Assembly (NCBI GenBank): GCA_944358375.1
Contig: CALVQT010000003.1
Coordinates: 42,399 to 106,398, forward strand
DNA from: an uncultured Bacilli bacterium
GTDB taxonomy: Bacteria > Bacillota_I > Bacilli_A > RF39 > UBA660
Direction of reading: 5' to 3'
Length of the DNA: 64,000 nt
Shown here piece by piece: positions 19,146 to 28,027 of this stretch (position 1 is its first letter; each line of letters opens with the position of its first letter). Position numbers and translations under genes: made by a program. The notes beneath the pieces were generated by a model, which had not been told where the DNA came from, did not search any database, and saw only the letters and a program-made list of their open reading frames with translations.

Positions 19146-20376
19146 AATGAGAATAAGCAGCTGCCCAAGTAATACCACCATATGCATTCCAAATAGGTTC
19201 TAATGATGCATATTCTCCAGACTTTTTACTTTGACTAGCCCAACCAGTAAATGGATCTAATAAAACTACTCCTCCATTATTACCTTTTGCAAGTGTCATA
19301 TAATGTCCTGGCACATTTATAATTACAGCTTTATTTGATTGTATTGCACTCATTATACTTTGTATAGTATTATCATATCCCCCCGTACTCAATACTTGAG
19401 CTTTAATGCCATATTTTGATAAAAAACTATTATTAGTAAGTTCACTACTAGAGGCTGCACCATATCCTTTGTATGTTCTTTGTCCACTTGATATACTTAT
19501 TCCTCTTAATCCCTCAACCATGGTAATAGGTGTTATAGTCATATTTCTTGACATCCCTGCTACAATCATAGCAAGTGATGTATATCCACAAGAAGATGAA
19601 CAAAATGTAGCAGGTCCACCATTGCTACCACCTCCGCTATCATAAGGAATATTACTCCACCTAGAATCGCATTGATTATAATATGGAAGTCCTAATGCAT
19701 TTGCAACTGTTCCAGATCCACCAACTATAGGGCTACTATACTCATTATATTGAGAATTCATAGTAGCAGCTATTGCTTCAAGTTCATTATTTAATTCTTC
19801 TTTAATAGATGCATCATTTATTCCTTCAATTGCTTCGGCTGCTATTTGATAATCAGATAAATTTTTAGTTGAATTTACTTTTGCAATTAAGTCTTTAACA
19901 TCTAAAATATATTTAATTTCCTCTAATTGCTTTTCATATTCTCCCTTTTGATTACCATCTGATACATTTCTAACAGCTCTTAATGCTTCCATATAAGTAT
20001 AATATTGTATATTATCTTTTGCCGTAGTAACCAATTGGGCTGCCCTATTATCATATGCAGCTTGTATATTTTCAACAGTTGCATTATCCAAACAAACTCT
20101 ATATGTATCATCACCAGTTATAACATTAAAAAATGTTCCAACTATTGATGGTAATAAAATTACTACAATTGCTGCAATTATCTTTAATACTCCATCTCTC
20201 ACTGCCCTATTAACTAAATCTTCATTTTTAGATGCAACAGCACTTAAATATGTTAAAGACAATGAAACTATTAATGTAATTGGAACAACTATTCTAATTA
20301 TACCAAGAGCTATTTTTACTATTCTTAGTATTGATAATATTTCAGGCACATCACATAAAGATAATATATTAATCAT
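19144..20376 (-). CDS. Membrane-anchored C39-like cysteine peptidase
   Basis: 410 residues. Two hydrophobic helices (about 14-46 and 64-90) are followed by a mostly helical, charged stalk (about 100-210) and a C-terminal C39_2-type papain-like domain (about 226-410). Probable catalytic residues are Cys263 in SSSCGYTSLAM, His358 in GHYMTL and Asp374 in LLDPFTGW. The N-terminal two-helix part, with the RIVKIALGIIRIVVP segment and the KNEDLVNRAVRDGVLKI loop, resembles small VirB2/TrbC-type or holin-like membrane proteins, but I cannot prove that. Topology would place the peptidase outside the cell. It is transcribed after the HPt gene (21 bases). Substrate is unknown: cell wall peptide, pilin or leader peptide are options. 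Confidence 0.75.
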   Translation of the reverse strand: MINILSLCDVPEILSILRIVKIALGIIRIVVPITLIVSLSLTYLSAVASKNEDLVNRAVRDGVLKIIAAIVVILLPSIVGTFFNVITGDDTYRVCLDNATVENIQAAYDNRAAQLVTTAKDNIQYYTYMEALRAVRNVSDGNQKGEYEKQLEEIKYILDVKDLIAKVNSTKNLSDYQIAAEAIEGINDASIKEELNNELEAIAATMNSQYNEYSSPIVGGSGTVANALGLPYYNQCDSRWSNIPYDSGGGSNGGPATFCSSSCGYTSLAMIVAGMSRNMTITPITMVEGLRGISISSGQRTYKGYGAASSSELTNNSFLSKYGIKAQVLSTGGYDNTIQSIMSAIQSNKAVIINVPGHYMTLAKGNNGGVVLLDPFTGWASQSKKSGEYASLEPIWNAYGGITWAAAYSH

Positions 20377-20397
20377 AAAAATTCCTCACTTTAAAAT

Positions 20398-20763
20398 TTA
20401 TACTTTTGTAATATAATATTTTTTGATAGTATTTAATACTTTTTTATATTCCTCAATATACTCTAAAACATGTTCTTTAATAAATTGAATATCATTTTCC
20501 TCTGCTTTAATTTGATGTTCATAAGATAAATCAGCTAATTTTTTTATGCCTAAATATAAACATTCTCCTTTAATAGAATGAACAATAATAGCATAATTTT
20601 TTAAATCATTAGTTTTAATACATTCGATTATTTTATTTCCCCTTTCCTTAGCTTGATCGTAAAAATCTAATAGTATTTCTTCATATACACTAATTTCACC
20701 AAAAGTTTCAAAAACTGAATCAACATCAAATCCACTACTTTTAAGTATACTTATATCTCTCAT
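20398..20763 (-). CDS. Stand-alone histidine phosphotransfer (HPt) domain protein
   Basis: 121 residues forming a single four-helix HPt module. The phospho-accepting His62 lies in IVHSIKGECLYLGIKKLA, the family motif 'H-x-x-K-G-x-x-x-x-x-G'. HPt proteins relay phosphate between hybrid kinases and response regulators. No kinase or receiver gene is in the window, so it is an orphan here. It is followed after 21 bases by the C39-like peptidase gene and has a TG-extended -10 upstream. Confidence 0.85.
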   Translation of the reverse strand: MRDISILKSSGFDVDSVFETFGEISVYEEILLDFYDQAKERGNKIIECIKTNDLKNYAIIVHSIKGECLYLGIKKLADLSYEHQIKAEENDIQFIKEHVLEYIEEYKKVLNTIKKYYITKV

Positions 20764-20789
20764 ATCACTCTTCCCTTTTATTCAATTTT

Positions 20790-20798
20790 ATTATAACA
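20790..20798 (-). promoter_or_regulatory. Extended -10 promoter of the HPt gene
   Basis: On the minus strand the sequence reads TGTTATAAT, a TG-n extended -10 with a perfect TATAAT, 27 bases upstream of the ATG. No obvious -35 is visible. The same extended -10 occurs in front of ppdK. Confidence 0.5.
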
Positions 20799-20875
20799 TA
20801 ATTACATATTTATAAACAATAAATTGTTTTGTTTTTACTATTTTAATGTTAATTTTTGTTTACTAAAAATAATAA

Positions 20876-20904
20876 TAGACAAATTCATATAAATTATATA
20901 TAAT
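20876..20904 (+). promoter_or_regulatory. Sigma-A promoter of the Clp-like gene
   Basis: TAGACA (20876-20881), a 17-base spacer, and TATAAT (20899-20904), followed by GGAAAGGATG as ribosome site 9 bases before the ATG at 20930. Confidence 0.75.
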
Positions 20905-20929
20905 ATCAAATATTGGAAAGGATGAAATT

Positions 20930-22777
20930 ATGTTAGATTATAATAATTTGGATTATAAAACAAAAGAGCATATTAAAATTGCATTTAATTTAGCAAGTCA
21001 ATCACAAATAGAAAATGACGATGAAAAACTTTTATTATCTTTTATAGCTTCTTTTTTATTTTTTGATGATGATATTAATATAATATATAGTAAATATAAA
21101 AAGATAGATGAAAAATATAAGTTAGGAATTTTTGATAATATTAAAGAATTTGAAACTTTAAATATAAAAGACAATATTATAGAAAAAACATCTTTTTATC
21201 AAAACAATCCTAATTTAGTTAAAAAACAGGTTAATAATTTTATTGAATATATAGAATATATTAAAACTAGTTATCCAATATTTTCTACTAACATTAAACC
21301 ATTTTTATTATTCGATTTCTTTTTATATTATTATAAATGTAAGTTAAATGATAAAATAAAAGATAAAAATGTATTGCAAAGTATTAAACAAATAAAAACT
21401 ACGCAATTAGTAGATGACTTTTTTAATGAACTAGATAATTATATCGATAATAAATTTATTTCATGTGAAAAAGAACTTAATAGAAGGAGAGAAGAAATGG
21501 CTGAAGAGTTTAATAATAATGAATTAAAATTAACATTTAATGACACAATATTTTATTATAAAGATGGTAAATTTTATTTAAAATTTAATAATGATAATAA
21601 CAATAAAATCAGTATAGATAATGACAATAAAGAAACTTTTATTTCTATGCCTATGGAAAGTGAGATTTTATCTATCAATGATACTAGTCCTAGTTTTCAA
21701 GAAATATTAAATACCTTAAGAGATATATATTTTAATTGTGATATTATTAAATTAAAACTTAAAGATTTAAAAACTAATAATACCCAAACATATAAATTAA
21801 AAACATCTTCATTACTTGATGAAAGACCTATTAGTCTTTTAAAAAAAGATAAAGATGATAATGCAGTATTAAATAAATATTGTAAAGATTTAACATCAAA
21901 TAATTATTCAAAAGATCCAAGTATTAGCCGAGATGATGAATTAAGAAGAGTATATCAAGTATTACTTTATCCAGAAAAAGATAAATCAATAATTATTGTT
22001 GGTGAATCTGGTGTTGGAAAAACAGCTCTTGTGCAAGGTTTAGCATATAGAATACAAAAGCAATTAGTACCTAATCAATTAAAAGATTTAAGAATATATA
22101 GTCTATCTATTCCTACTTTAGTTGCTGGAACTAAATACCGTGGCACATTAGAAGAAAAGATACAAGAAATATTATCTGAAGTAAGTAAAGATAAAAATAT
22201 TATTTTATTTATTGACGAAATTCATCAAGCTATAGGGGCAGGTACTACTGATAAAGATAATACTTCTGTTGCAGAAATATTAAAACCATATATAGATTAT
22301 GGAGATATTAGAATTATTGGTTCTACTACTGAAGATGAGTATAATGAATATTTAAGTACTGACCAAGCATTTAAAACAAGATTTAAAAAAATTCAAATAA
22401 AAGAACCAAATGATTTAGCATTATACATTATATTAGAAGATTTAATATATAAATATAATGAAATTAGTTATTCAAAAATAAATGAAAAATATATTCATTC
22501 AATTGTTACTTGGTTAATAAAAGCTACTAATAAAAAATATAGAAAATATAATGATGGAATAAATAATCCAAGATTAATGTTAGATATTATAAAAGAAGCA
22601 TATGCAATCGCAACATTAGATAATTCTCAGGAAGTTACACTACTGCATATTGAACAAGCTTATCTTAATGAAGATAGATTATATAAAAGTTCAAAAGAAG
22701 AATTTATACAAAAATTAAATTCTATTATGCCAAATGATACAAAAAACAATATTATTAAGTTTATTATTAAAAAGTGA
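20930..22777 (+). CDS. Non-canonical ClpA/ClpB D1-type AAA+ ATPase
   Basis: 615 residues. The C-terminal half (about 330-600) is a single D1-type Clp AAA+ module: SISRDDELRRVYQVL, Walker A GESGVGKT (358-365), pore loop KYRG (402-405), Walker B LFIDE (426-430), sensor 1 GSTT (464-467), Arg finger in FKTRFKK, and a small domain with NPRLMLDIIKEAY. There is no second AAA+ module. The N-terminal 330 residues have no ClpN repeat and look helical, with a charged coiled section near 180-200 and a beta-rich part at 200-240. Canonical ClpA, ClpB and ClpC have two AAA+ rings, so this is a shortened or split form. A strong promoter and terminator isolate it. A ClpX-like protein follows 3.7 kb away. Confidence 0.85.
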   Translation: MLDYNNLDYKTKEHIKIAFNLASQSQIENDDEKLLLSFIASFLFFDDDINIIYSKYKKIDEKYKLGIFDNIKEFETLNIKDNIIEKTSFYQNNPNLVKKQVNNFIEYIEYIKTSYPIFSTNIKPFLLFDFFLYYYKCKLNDKIKDKNVLQSIKQIKTTQLVDDFFNELDNYIDNKFISCEKELNRRREEMAEEFNNNELKLTFNDTIFYYKDGKFYLKFNNDNNNKISIDNDNKETFISMPMESEILSINDTSPSFQEILNTLRDIYFNCDIIKLKLKDLKTNNTQTYKLKTSSLLDERPISLLKKDKDDNAVLNKYCKDLTSNNYSKDPSISRDDELRRVYQVLLYPEKDKSIIIVGESGVGKTALVQGLAYRIQKQLVPNQLKDLRIYSLSIPTLVAGTKYRGTLEEKIQEILSEVSKDKNIILFIDEIHQAIGAGTTDKDNTSVAEILKPYIDYGDIRIIGSTTEDEYNEYLSTDQAFKTRFKKIQIKEPNDLALYIILEDLIYKYNEISYSKINEKYIHSIVTWLIKATNKKYRKYNDGINNPRLMLDIIKEAYAIATLDNSQEVTLLHIEQAYLNEDRLYKSSKEEFIQKLNSIMPNDTKNNIIKFIIKK

Positions 22778-22793
22778 AAAAAATTCACTTTTT
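22769..22793 (+). terminator. Terminator of the Clp-like gene
   Basis: A perfect 10-bp stem (AAAAAGTGAA / TTCACTTTTT) overlaps the TGA stop and runs into a T tract. Confidence 0.85.
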
Positions 22794-22844
22794 TATTTTA
22801 ATTAATTTAAATATATGATATATTATATGCGAAAGGGTGTTTGT

Positions 22845-24089
22845 ATGAAAGAAAAACATATAATTAGTATAGATTTAAAAAGTTTTTTTGCATCAGTAGA
22901 ATGTGTTGTAAGAAATTTAGATCCATATAAAACGCCGCTTGTAGTTTGTGATATAAATCGTGGTAAGAGTGCTATTACTCTTGCTGTAAGTCCATATTTA
23001 AGAAATTTAGGAGTCAGTTCTAGATGTAGAGCTTTTGAATTACCTAAAAATATTAAAATTATTTATGCAAAACCTAGAATGAAACTTTATGAAGAATATA
23101 GTAAAAAAGTAATTGAAATATACAAAGAATTTGTAAGTAATGAAGATATGCATGTATACTCTATTGATGAAGTATTTATTGATATTACAGATTATTTAAA
23201 ATATTATAAATCAGATGATTATAATATAGCATTAATGATAATGAAACGTATTAAAGAAAAAACCAATTTAACAGCTACTGCTGGAATTGGGCCAAATATT
23301 TTTCTTGCGAAAGTTTCTATGGATATTGAAGCAAAAAAAAATAAAGATTGTATAGCAAAATGGGAATTTAACGATATAGAAAATAAATTATGGAATATTG
23401 AGCCACTAAGTAAAGTTTGGGGAATAGGAAAAAGAGTTGAAAAAAAATTAAACAATCTTGGAATTAAAAAAGTTGCAGATATAAATAAATACACTAGAAA
23501 TTTTTACATGAAAAGATTTGGAAATGTTATGGGAAATGAAATATGGTGTAAAGCCAATGGAATTGATTATACTACCATAAAAGAATTAAATTCTAAAGCA
23601 AAAAATAAATCTATGAGCATGAGTCAAATACTAAATAGAGATTATAATACGGATGAGGCTTTATTAATAATTAAAGAAATGAATGATTTATTAAATGAAA
23701 AATTAAGAAAAATGAATTTAACTACAAAATTAGTGTTTTTATCAATAACATATTCAAGAGATTTTCATGCTTATTTTAGTGATAAAATATTATTAAACAT
23801 ATATGAAGATGACAGAAATGAACTATTTAATATATTCAAATATATATATGAAAAAAATGTAGATGACTTACCCATTAGAAAAATATGTATAGGGTATTCA
23901 AAATTAAATCCAAAAAGAAATAATCAACTTAGTATTTATGACACACAAACTAAATCTAATAATAATGCTTATTATAAATTAATAGATGATATAAATGATA
24001 AATTTGGAAGGACAACATTATTAAGAGCCTCTTCTTTATTAGATAACTCTACAATTAAAGAGAGAGAAAAATTTAAAAATAAAATTTAA
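22845..24089 (+). CDS. Y-family DNA polymerase (UmuC/DinB-type)
   Basis: 414 residues from the ATG at 22845, with GAAAGGGTG upstream; the ATG at 22815 lies too close to the preceding terminator and lacks a ribosome site. Active-site motifs are IISIDLKSFFASVE (first Asp), and VYSIDEVFID (Ser-Ile-Asp-Glu, second acidic pair). Then come the TAGIGPNIFLAK palm/thumb motif, a helix-hairpin-helix (SKVWGIGKRVEKKLNNLGIK) and a little-finger domain ending in LSIYD. The sequence resembles Gram-positive UmuC/UvrX-type enzymes carried on mobile DNA more than housekeeping DinB. It performs error-prone bypass of damaged template. It lies between two Clp-like AAA+ genes. Confidence 0.93.
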   Translation: MKEKHIISIDLKSFFASVECVVRNLDPYKTPLVVCDINRGKSAITLAVSPYLRNLGVSSRCRAFELPKNIKIIYAKPRMKLYEEYSKKVIEIYKEFVSNEDMHVYSIDEVFIDITDYLKYYKSDDYNIALMIMKRIKEKTNLTATAGIGPNIFLAKVSMDIEAKKNKDCIAKWEFNDIENKLWNIEPLSKVWGIGKRVEKKLNNLGIKKVADINKYTRNFYMKRFGNVMGNEIWCKANGIDYTTIKELNSKAKNKSMSMSQILNRDYNTDEALLIIKEMNDLLNEKLRKMNLTTKLVFLSITYSRDFHAYFSDKILLNIYEDDRNELFNIFKYIYEKNVDDLPIRKICIGYSKLNPKRNNQLSIYDTQTKSNNNAYYKLIDDINDKFGRTTLLRASSLLDNSTIKEREKFKNKI

Positions 24090-24307
24090 AAGGCATTTTA
24101 ATCTTTTAAATTAAATACTTTATGTAATTTACAAAATTTGAATTAAAACTTATAAATAATATTTTTTATTATCCAAAAATTGTATTTTACATTATCATTT
24201 AAATTTGTATTATACCTTTTCATTGATTTTGATATTATCTTGATTAATATTTTACTTATTATCATTAATTATTTCAACTTTTACTAGCTAACAACTAATA
24301 TTATTTT

Positions 24308-24923
24308 TTATAATACCTTATTTCTGTTATTTAATATATTAAATTCTTCTTCAGTCATTGTTTTTTTATTTATCATTTTAATTAACAAATCATATATTTT
24401 TCCTAATATTTCAGGATTTAATTCTATAAACGGAGATACTGTACTTGATGTTCTTTTGGCAAATTCTTCTTTTTCTTTATTATATTTTCCTAATTTTAAC
24501 ATTCCTTGGAATACATAATATTTAAACCACATTGGATATATTGCATTTTCGCTTGATAAATAATCTAGCCATATATTTAATGATACTTTTTGATTCTGCC
24601 TTATTTCTTTTAACCACTTATTTTTCATTTCATTAGTAACTTCTAAATTACCTAACCCACGTTCTTTTGTTATTTTTTTTCTGAAGTTAAACATAATCAT
24701 TAGGAACTTCTTTTATTAAATATCTATCATAATAATATGATTTAAGTAATTCTAATTTTCTTGAATGTGTTCTTTCTAACCTATCAAAATATATAGATAC
24801 CATTTCTTCTTTATTTCTTACTTTCTTATCACTTCTTTTAATAGAATTTTTAACTTCCTTAGAATTTATTAAATTATTATATAAAAAATTAACAAATTGT
24901 TCTCCTGATTTATAATTTTTCAT
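24308..24923 (-). pseudogene. Broken gene of unknown function
   Basis: Two reading frames overlap by 14 bases (78 codons from 24923, 130 codons from 24700). Reading the first frame past its TAA at 24687 gives LQKK. A slip in the following run of eight A (about 24672-24679) then joins smoothly to ITKERGLGNLEVT in the second frame. The simplest view is one ancestral gene damaged by an in-frame stop plus a one-base indel in the A run. The second half has a notable Trp/Tyr-rich stretch (IYPMWFKYYVFQGMLKLG). I recall similar sequence in proteins of unknown role but cannot name a family. Two independent overlapping small genes is the alternative. Confidence 0.55.
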
Positions 24924-25422
24924 ACTACACTCCTTATCATTTATATTATATCAATTTTATTTTTAAAAAAATTAGATTAAAATTTAAAAAAAGTGATTCA
25001 TACACAACATTTAAAAATATTTTTATAAAAATAAAACTCATATATCAGATTTTGATAAATATTACTTGACTTTAGAAATACTCTATAGCGTACTATAAAG
25101 ATAAAGAGTATGAAAAATTATTTAGTATTGATTTTCAATTTTAAAAAACTTAGCATATATTTTAAAATTATTGTATTTTTAAGAAATTTAATGTTATTCA
25201 AAATTTATGTAGCACAAATTATATATTCTTTATATAATAATAATAATGATTTAAAATTAAATAAATTACATAATTACTCTTTAATAATCTTTTTCAGAAA
25301 TGTTTAAAAATCAAAAAATTGCTATGAATCGTTAATTTCATCACAACACTAGATTATTTTATTTAATCAATGATGAAAATTATTTTTTGTTTGTTTAATT
25401 TTCATATTTGAATACCAAATTT
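24924..25422. other. Non-coding gap between unknown genes
   Basis: 499 bases of very AT-rich sequence. A 65-codon open frame on the plus strand (25110-25307) is low-complexity Ile/Leu/Phe/Asn sequence without a clear ribosome site and is not called. No convincing hairpin or promoter was found. Confidence 0.5.
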
Positions 25423-26382
25423 TTATCTATTTTTTTTAAATAATTTTGGAAGTATACCATTTTTATTATTTAAATATTCTCTTAATTGTACAAACTCATA
25501 ATCATCCCATATATTAGCATCAACAAAATATATCTCATTGTCCCTATTAATAGTAAAACTCCACTCTACTAGTTTTATTTCACTTAATTCTAATGCCATT
25601 TTTTTAGAAATAGATATTATTTCTTTTAAACATGGTATTTTATAATTGTATTCTTCTTCTTTATAAATTTCGTTATTACATCTTAAGTGGCCTTTTAATT
25701 TCATAGTCTTACTATCAATAAAGCCTTTTATTATTTTATCATTTTCATTAAAACTAATCGTAGTAGATAACACATCAATTGATTTATTATAACATAAAGT
25801 ACCAATATTTATTACAACCAATGAAGAAGATATTTTATTTAATATTTCGTTTTGTTCAAAAAATTTTTCAACAAGCAATAAATTATTTTCTTTCATTTTT
25901 TCAAGAATAAAACCTGGTCCCCTATAATCATTTAAATTAAATATTTTATGATTACTTACAAAATTTGAACTAACGCTTCTGCATAATATTTTTTTATTTT
26001 CCAAAATGATATTTTCAAATTCTTTATAACTAATATCATTAATATTTTTAACTTCTCTATTCAAATAATTTTTAAATCTTAAATATATTTTTATTTTATT
26101 ATTGATTATATTTAATATATTTTTATTAATATATAACTTTTTATATAATTTATATCTTTTTTTTGATAAAAAAGTTTTTCTTTTATAATGAGATATATTA
26201 TAAAATTCATATATTCTATATTCATATGAAGATATATTATATAATATTTTACATAACAAAATATCAAATAAAATAGTGATATACAATTCATTAGATTTTT
26301 TAACAACATATTTTATATTTTTATCTAAGTTTCTTAAATTAATATTTATTTTTTTAAAAATCTTTTTAATTTTTTTATACAT
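25423..26382 (-). CDS. ATP-grasp protein, sugar-transfer-associated type
   Basis: 319 residues. The C-terminal half has features of the ATPgrasp_ST family found in capsule and exopolysaccharide clusters: LLVEKFFEQNEILN, then LVVINIGTLCYNKSI, and the metal/ATP-binding end VEWSFTINRDNEIYFVDANIWDDYEFVQLR (shown in part), where Glu, Asp and Asn residues align with ATP-grasp ligands. The N-terminal 110 residues are unusually Lys/Tyr/Ile-rich. Many members work near glycosyltransferases, but no such genes are adjacent; an FkbM methyltransferase is 5.4 kb away. The ribosome site is weak. Confidence 0.6.
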   Translation of the reverse strand: MYKKIKKIFKKININLRNLDKNIKYVVKKSNELYITILFDILLCKILYNISSYEYRIYEFYNISHYKRKTFLSKKRYKLYKKLYINKNILNIINNKIKIYLRFKNYLNREVKNINDISYKEFENIILENKKILCRSVSSNFVSNHKIFNLNDYRGPGFILEKMKENNLLLVEKFFEQNEILNKISSSLVVINIGTLCYNKSIDVLSTTISFNENDKIIKGFIDSKTMKLKGHLRCNNEIYKEEEYNYKIPCLKEIISISKKMALELSEIKLVEWSFTINRDNEIYFVDANIWDDYEFVQLREYLNNKNGILPKLFKKNR

Positions 26383-26469
26383 AATACCACTTCTTATAGT
26401 CTTATTATATATTTTTTATATTATAATTTCAATATATAGTAGATATTATATTATTTGTTATTATTATAA

Positions 26470-26498
26470 TTGACTTATGATACTTCTAGCAATATAAT
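26470..26498 (+). promoter_or_regulatory. Consensus promoter of the ClpX-like gene
   Basis: TTGACT (26470-26475), 17-base spacer, TATAAT (26493-26498). AAGGAG follows 8 bases before the ATG at 26525. One mismatch from the full sigma-A consensus. Confidence 0.82.
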
Positions 26499-26524
26499 AA
26501 ATTAATGTTCAAAAGGAGTTCATC

Positions 26525-28027
26525 ATGGAAAATGTAAATCAAACAAGTGGAAAATTAAATTGTATATCATTTATATACAAAAGAGAAAAAGTACGTGAGG
26601 ATAATGATCATATATCATTTATATATCAGTTAAATGATATTAAATTAGGATATGAAGTAACAAACGATTTTCAAAATGTATGTTTTATAGACAAAGATGG
26701 TAATCATTATGGTTATATTGATGATATATATTCATTAGATGAAGACATTGCGTATGCTTTTACTATATATTTAGATGAAAATCAAAAAAATAATATTGAT
26801 AATAAAGTTAGTAGTATTAAAAAAGAATTGGATGAATTAAGAAAATATACATTATTTCAAATATATACAAAAGGAACACCTGAAGTTAAAACTTATAGTG
26901 TTGATCCTAATAATACAGATAGAATTCTTGCAATACCTACTTATAGTATAGATGGAATTAAAAGTATATTTTCTAATGAATATGAAAAAATTGAAGATAT
27001 TAAAAGTATAATTAAATCAAGAATAGAAAATATTCCAGTGACATGTGAAACTCAAAAAGAAATATATGCTGATGAGATATATTCTGAAGTTAGCAAAACT
27101 GTATTATGTCAAGACTCTCAAATTAAATCAATTGCTGCATCTATTAGTAAAAATCAAAAAATAGATGATCCTAAACTTAAAGATAATTTGCTTATTTGTG
27201 GTCCTACTGGAGTTGGAAAAACAGAAATATTTAGATGTATTTCAAAAATAGCAGATTTACCAATGACATTAGAAGATTCTACTGAATATACAGCTAATGG
27301 TTATAAAGGTAAAGATGTAACTGATATGCTATACAATTTATATTTAAGCGCTGGAAGAGATATACAAAAAGCACAAAGAGGAATCATAATAGTTGATGAA
27401 ATAGATAAGAAAATATTAGATGGTGGAGATGGAGCTCAAATATACACAAAAGCAGTATTAGATTCATTATTAAAAATGGCTGAAGGTCATGTATATCATG
27501 TTGAGACTAAAAATGATAAATTTGATATTGATACATCTTTTATAACATTTGTAACAAGTGGCGCTTTTTCTGGAATTGAAAAATTAAATGGAAAAAAAAG
27601 AACAATGGGATTTATAAGTAAAGAAGAGGAGAAAGTACAAAACGATCCTTCGTTTAATTATACTGAAGAAACATTATCTAAATATGGTCTTATGCCTGAA
27701 TTTTTAGGCAGAAGTAAACTTATTGTAATGAATAATTTAACTGAACAAGATTTTTGTAAAATAATAAATGAATCTGATAAAAGTACATTATTATTATATA
27801 AATATATGTTAGAACAAATGGGAATTAATTTAATATGTGAAGATGGCACTATTGAAGCAATAGCTAAAAAAGCAATAAGCCTTGGTGTTGGCGCTAGAAG
27901 TATTAAAAAAATATTAGAAAATGCATTTGAAATTATAAATTATCAAATATTTTCTAGAAACAATTATTCTCAATTAATAATAAATAAAGATACTATCGAA
28001 GATAATACTAAATTTATATTAAGATAA
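26525..28027 (+). CDS. Non-canonical ClpX-like AAA+ ATPase
   Basis: 500 residues. The AAA+ core (about 185-480) follows ClpX closely: Walker A GPTGVGKT (226-233), pore loop GYKG (259-262), Walker B IIIVDEIDK (287-295), sensor loop FVTSGAFSGIEKL, MGF (361-363) where ClpX has its IGF loop for docking on ClpP, YGLMPEFLGR with the Arg finger (396), and sensor 2 GARSIKKILENA (456-467). The ClpX zinc-binding domain is absent. Instead there are about 180 residues with no motif I know, beta-rich at 10-80 and coiled at 90-110. A consensus promoter precedes it. It may unfold selected proteins for ClpP, with the new N-domain choosing substrates. Confidence 0.88.
   Translation: MENVNQTSGKLNCISFIYKREKVREDNDHISFIYQLNDIKLGYEVTNDFQNVCFIDKDGNHYGYIDDIYSLDEDIAYAFTIYLDENQKNNIDNKVSSIKKELDELRKYTLFQIYTKGTPEVKTYSVDPNNTDRILAIPTYSIDGIKSIFSNEYEKIEDIKSIIKSRIENIPVTCETQKEIYADEIYSEVSKTVLCQDSQIKSIAASISKNQKIDDPKLKDNLLICGPTGVGKTEIFRCISKIADLPMTLEDSTEYTANGYKGKDVTDMLYNLYLSAGRDIQKAQRGIIIVDEIDKKILDGGDGAQIYTKAVLDSLLKMAEGHVYHVETKNDKFDIDTSFITFVTSGAFSGIEKLNGKKRTMGFISKEEEKVQNDPSFNYTEETLSKYGLMPEFLGRSKLIVMNNLTEQDFCKIINESDKSTLLLYKYMLEQMGINLICEDGTIEAIAKKAISLGVGARSIKKILENAFEIINYQIFSRNNYSQLIINKDTIEDNTKFILR

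Noticed and set aside
25110..25307. 65-codon open frame on the plus strand
   Set aside because: Low-complexity hydrophobic sequence in AT-rich DNA, no ribosome site, no family resemblance.
20930..28027. TGA = Trp genetic code (Mycoplasma-like)
   Set aside because: TGA ends several intact genes here (22777, 39424, 60257) with sensible overlaps and terminators, and Trp is encoded by TGG.
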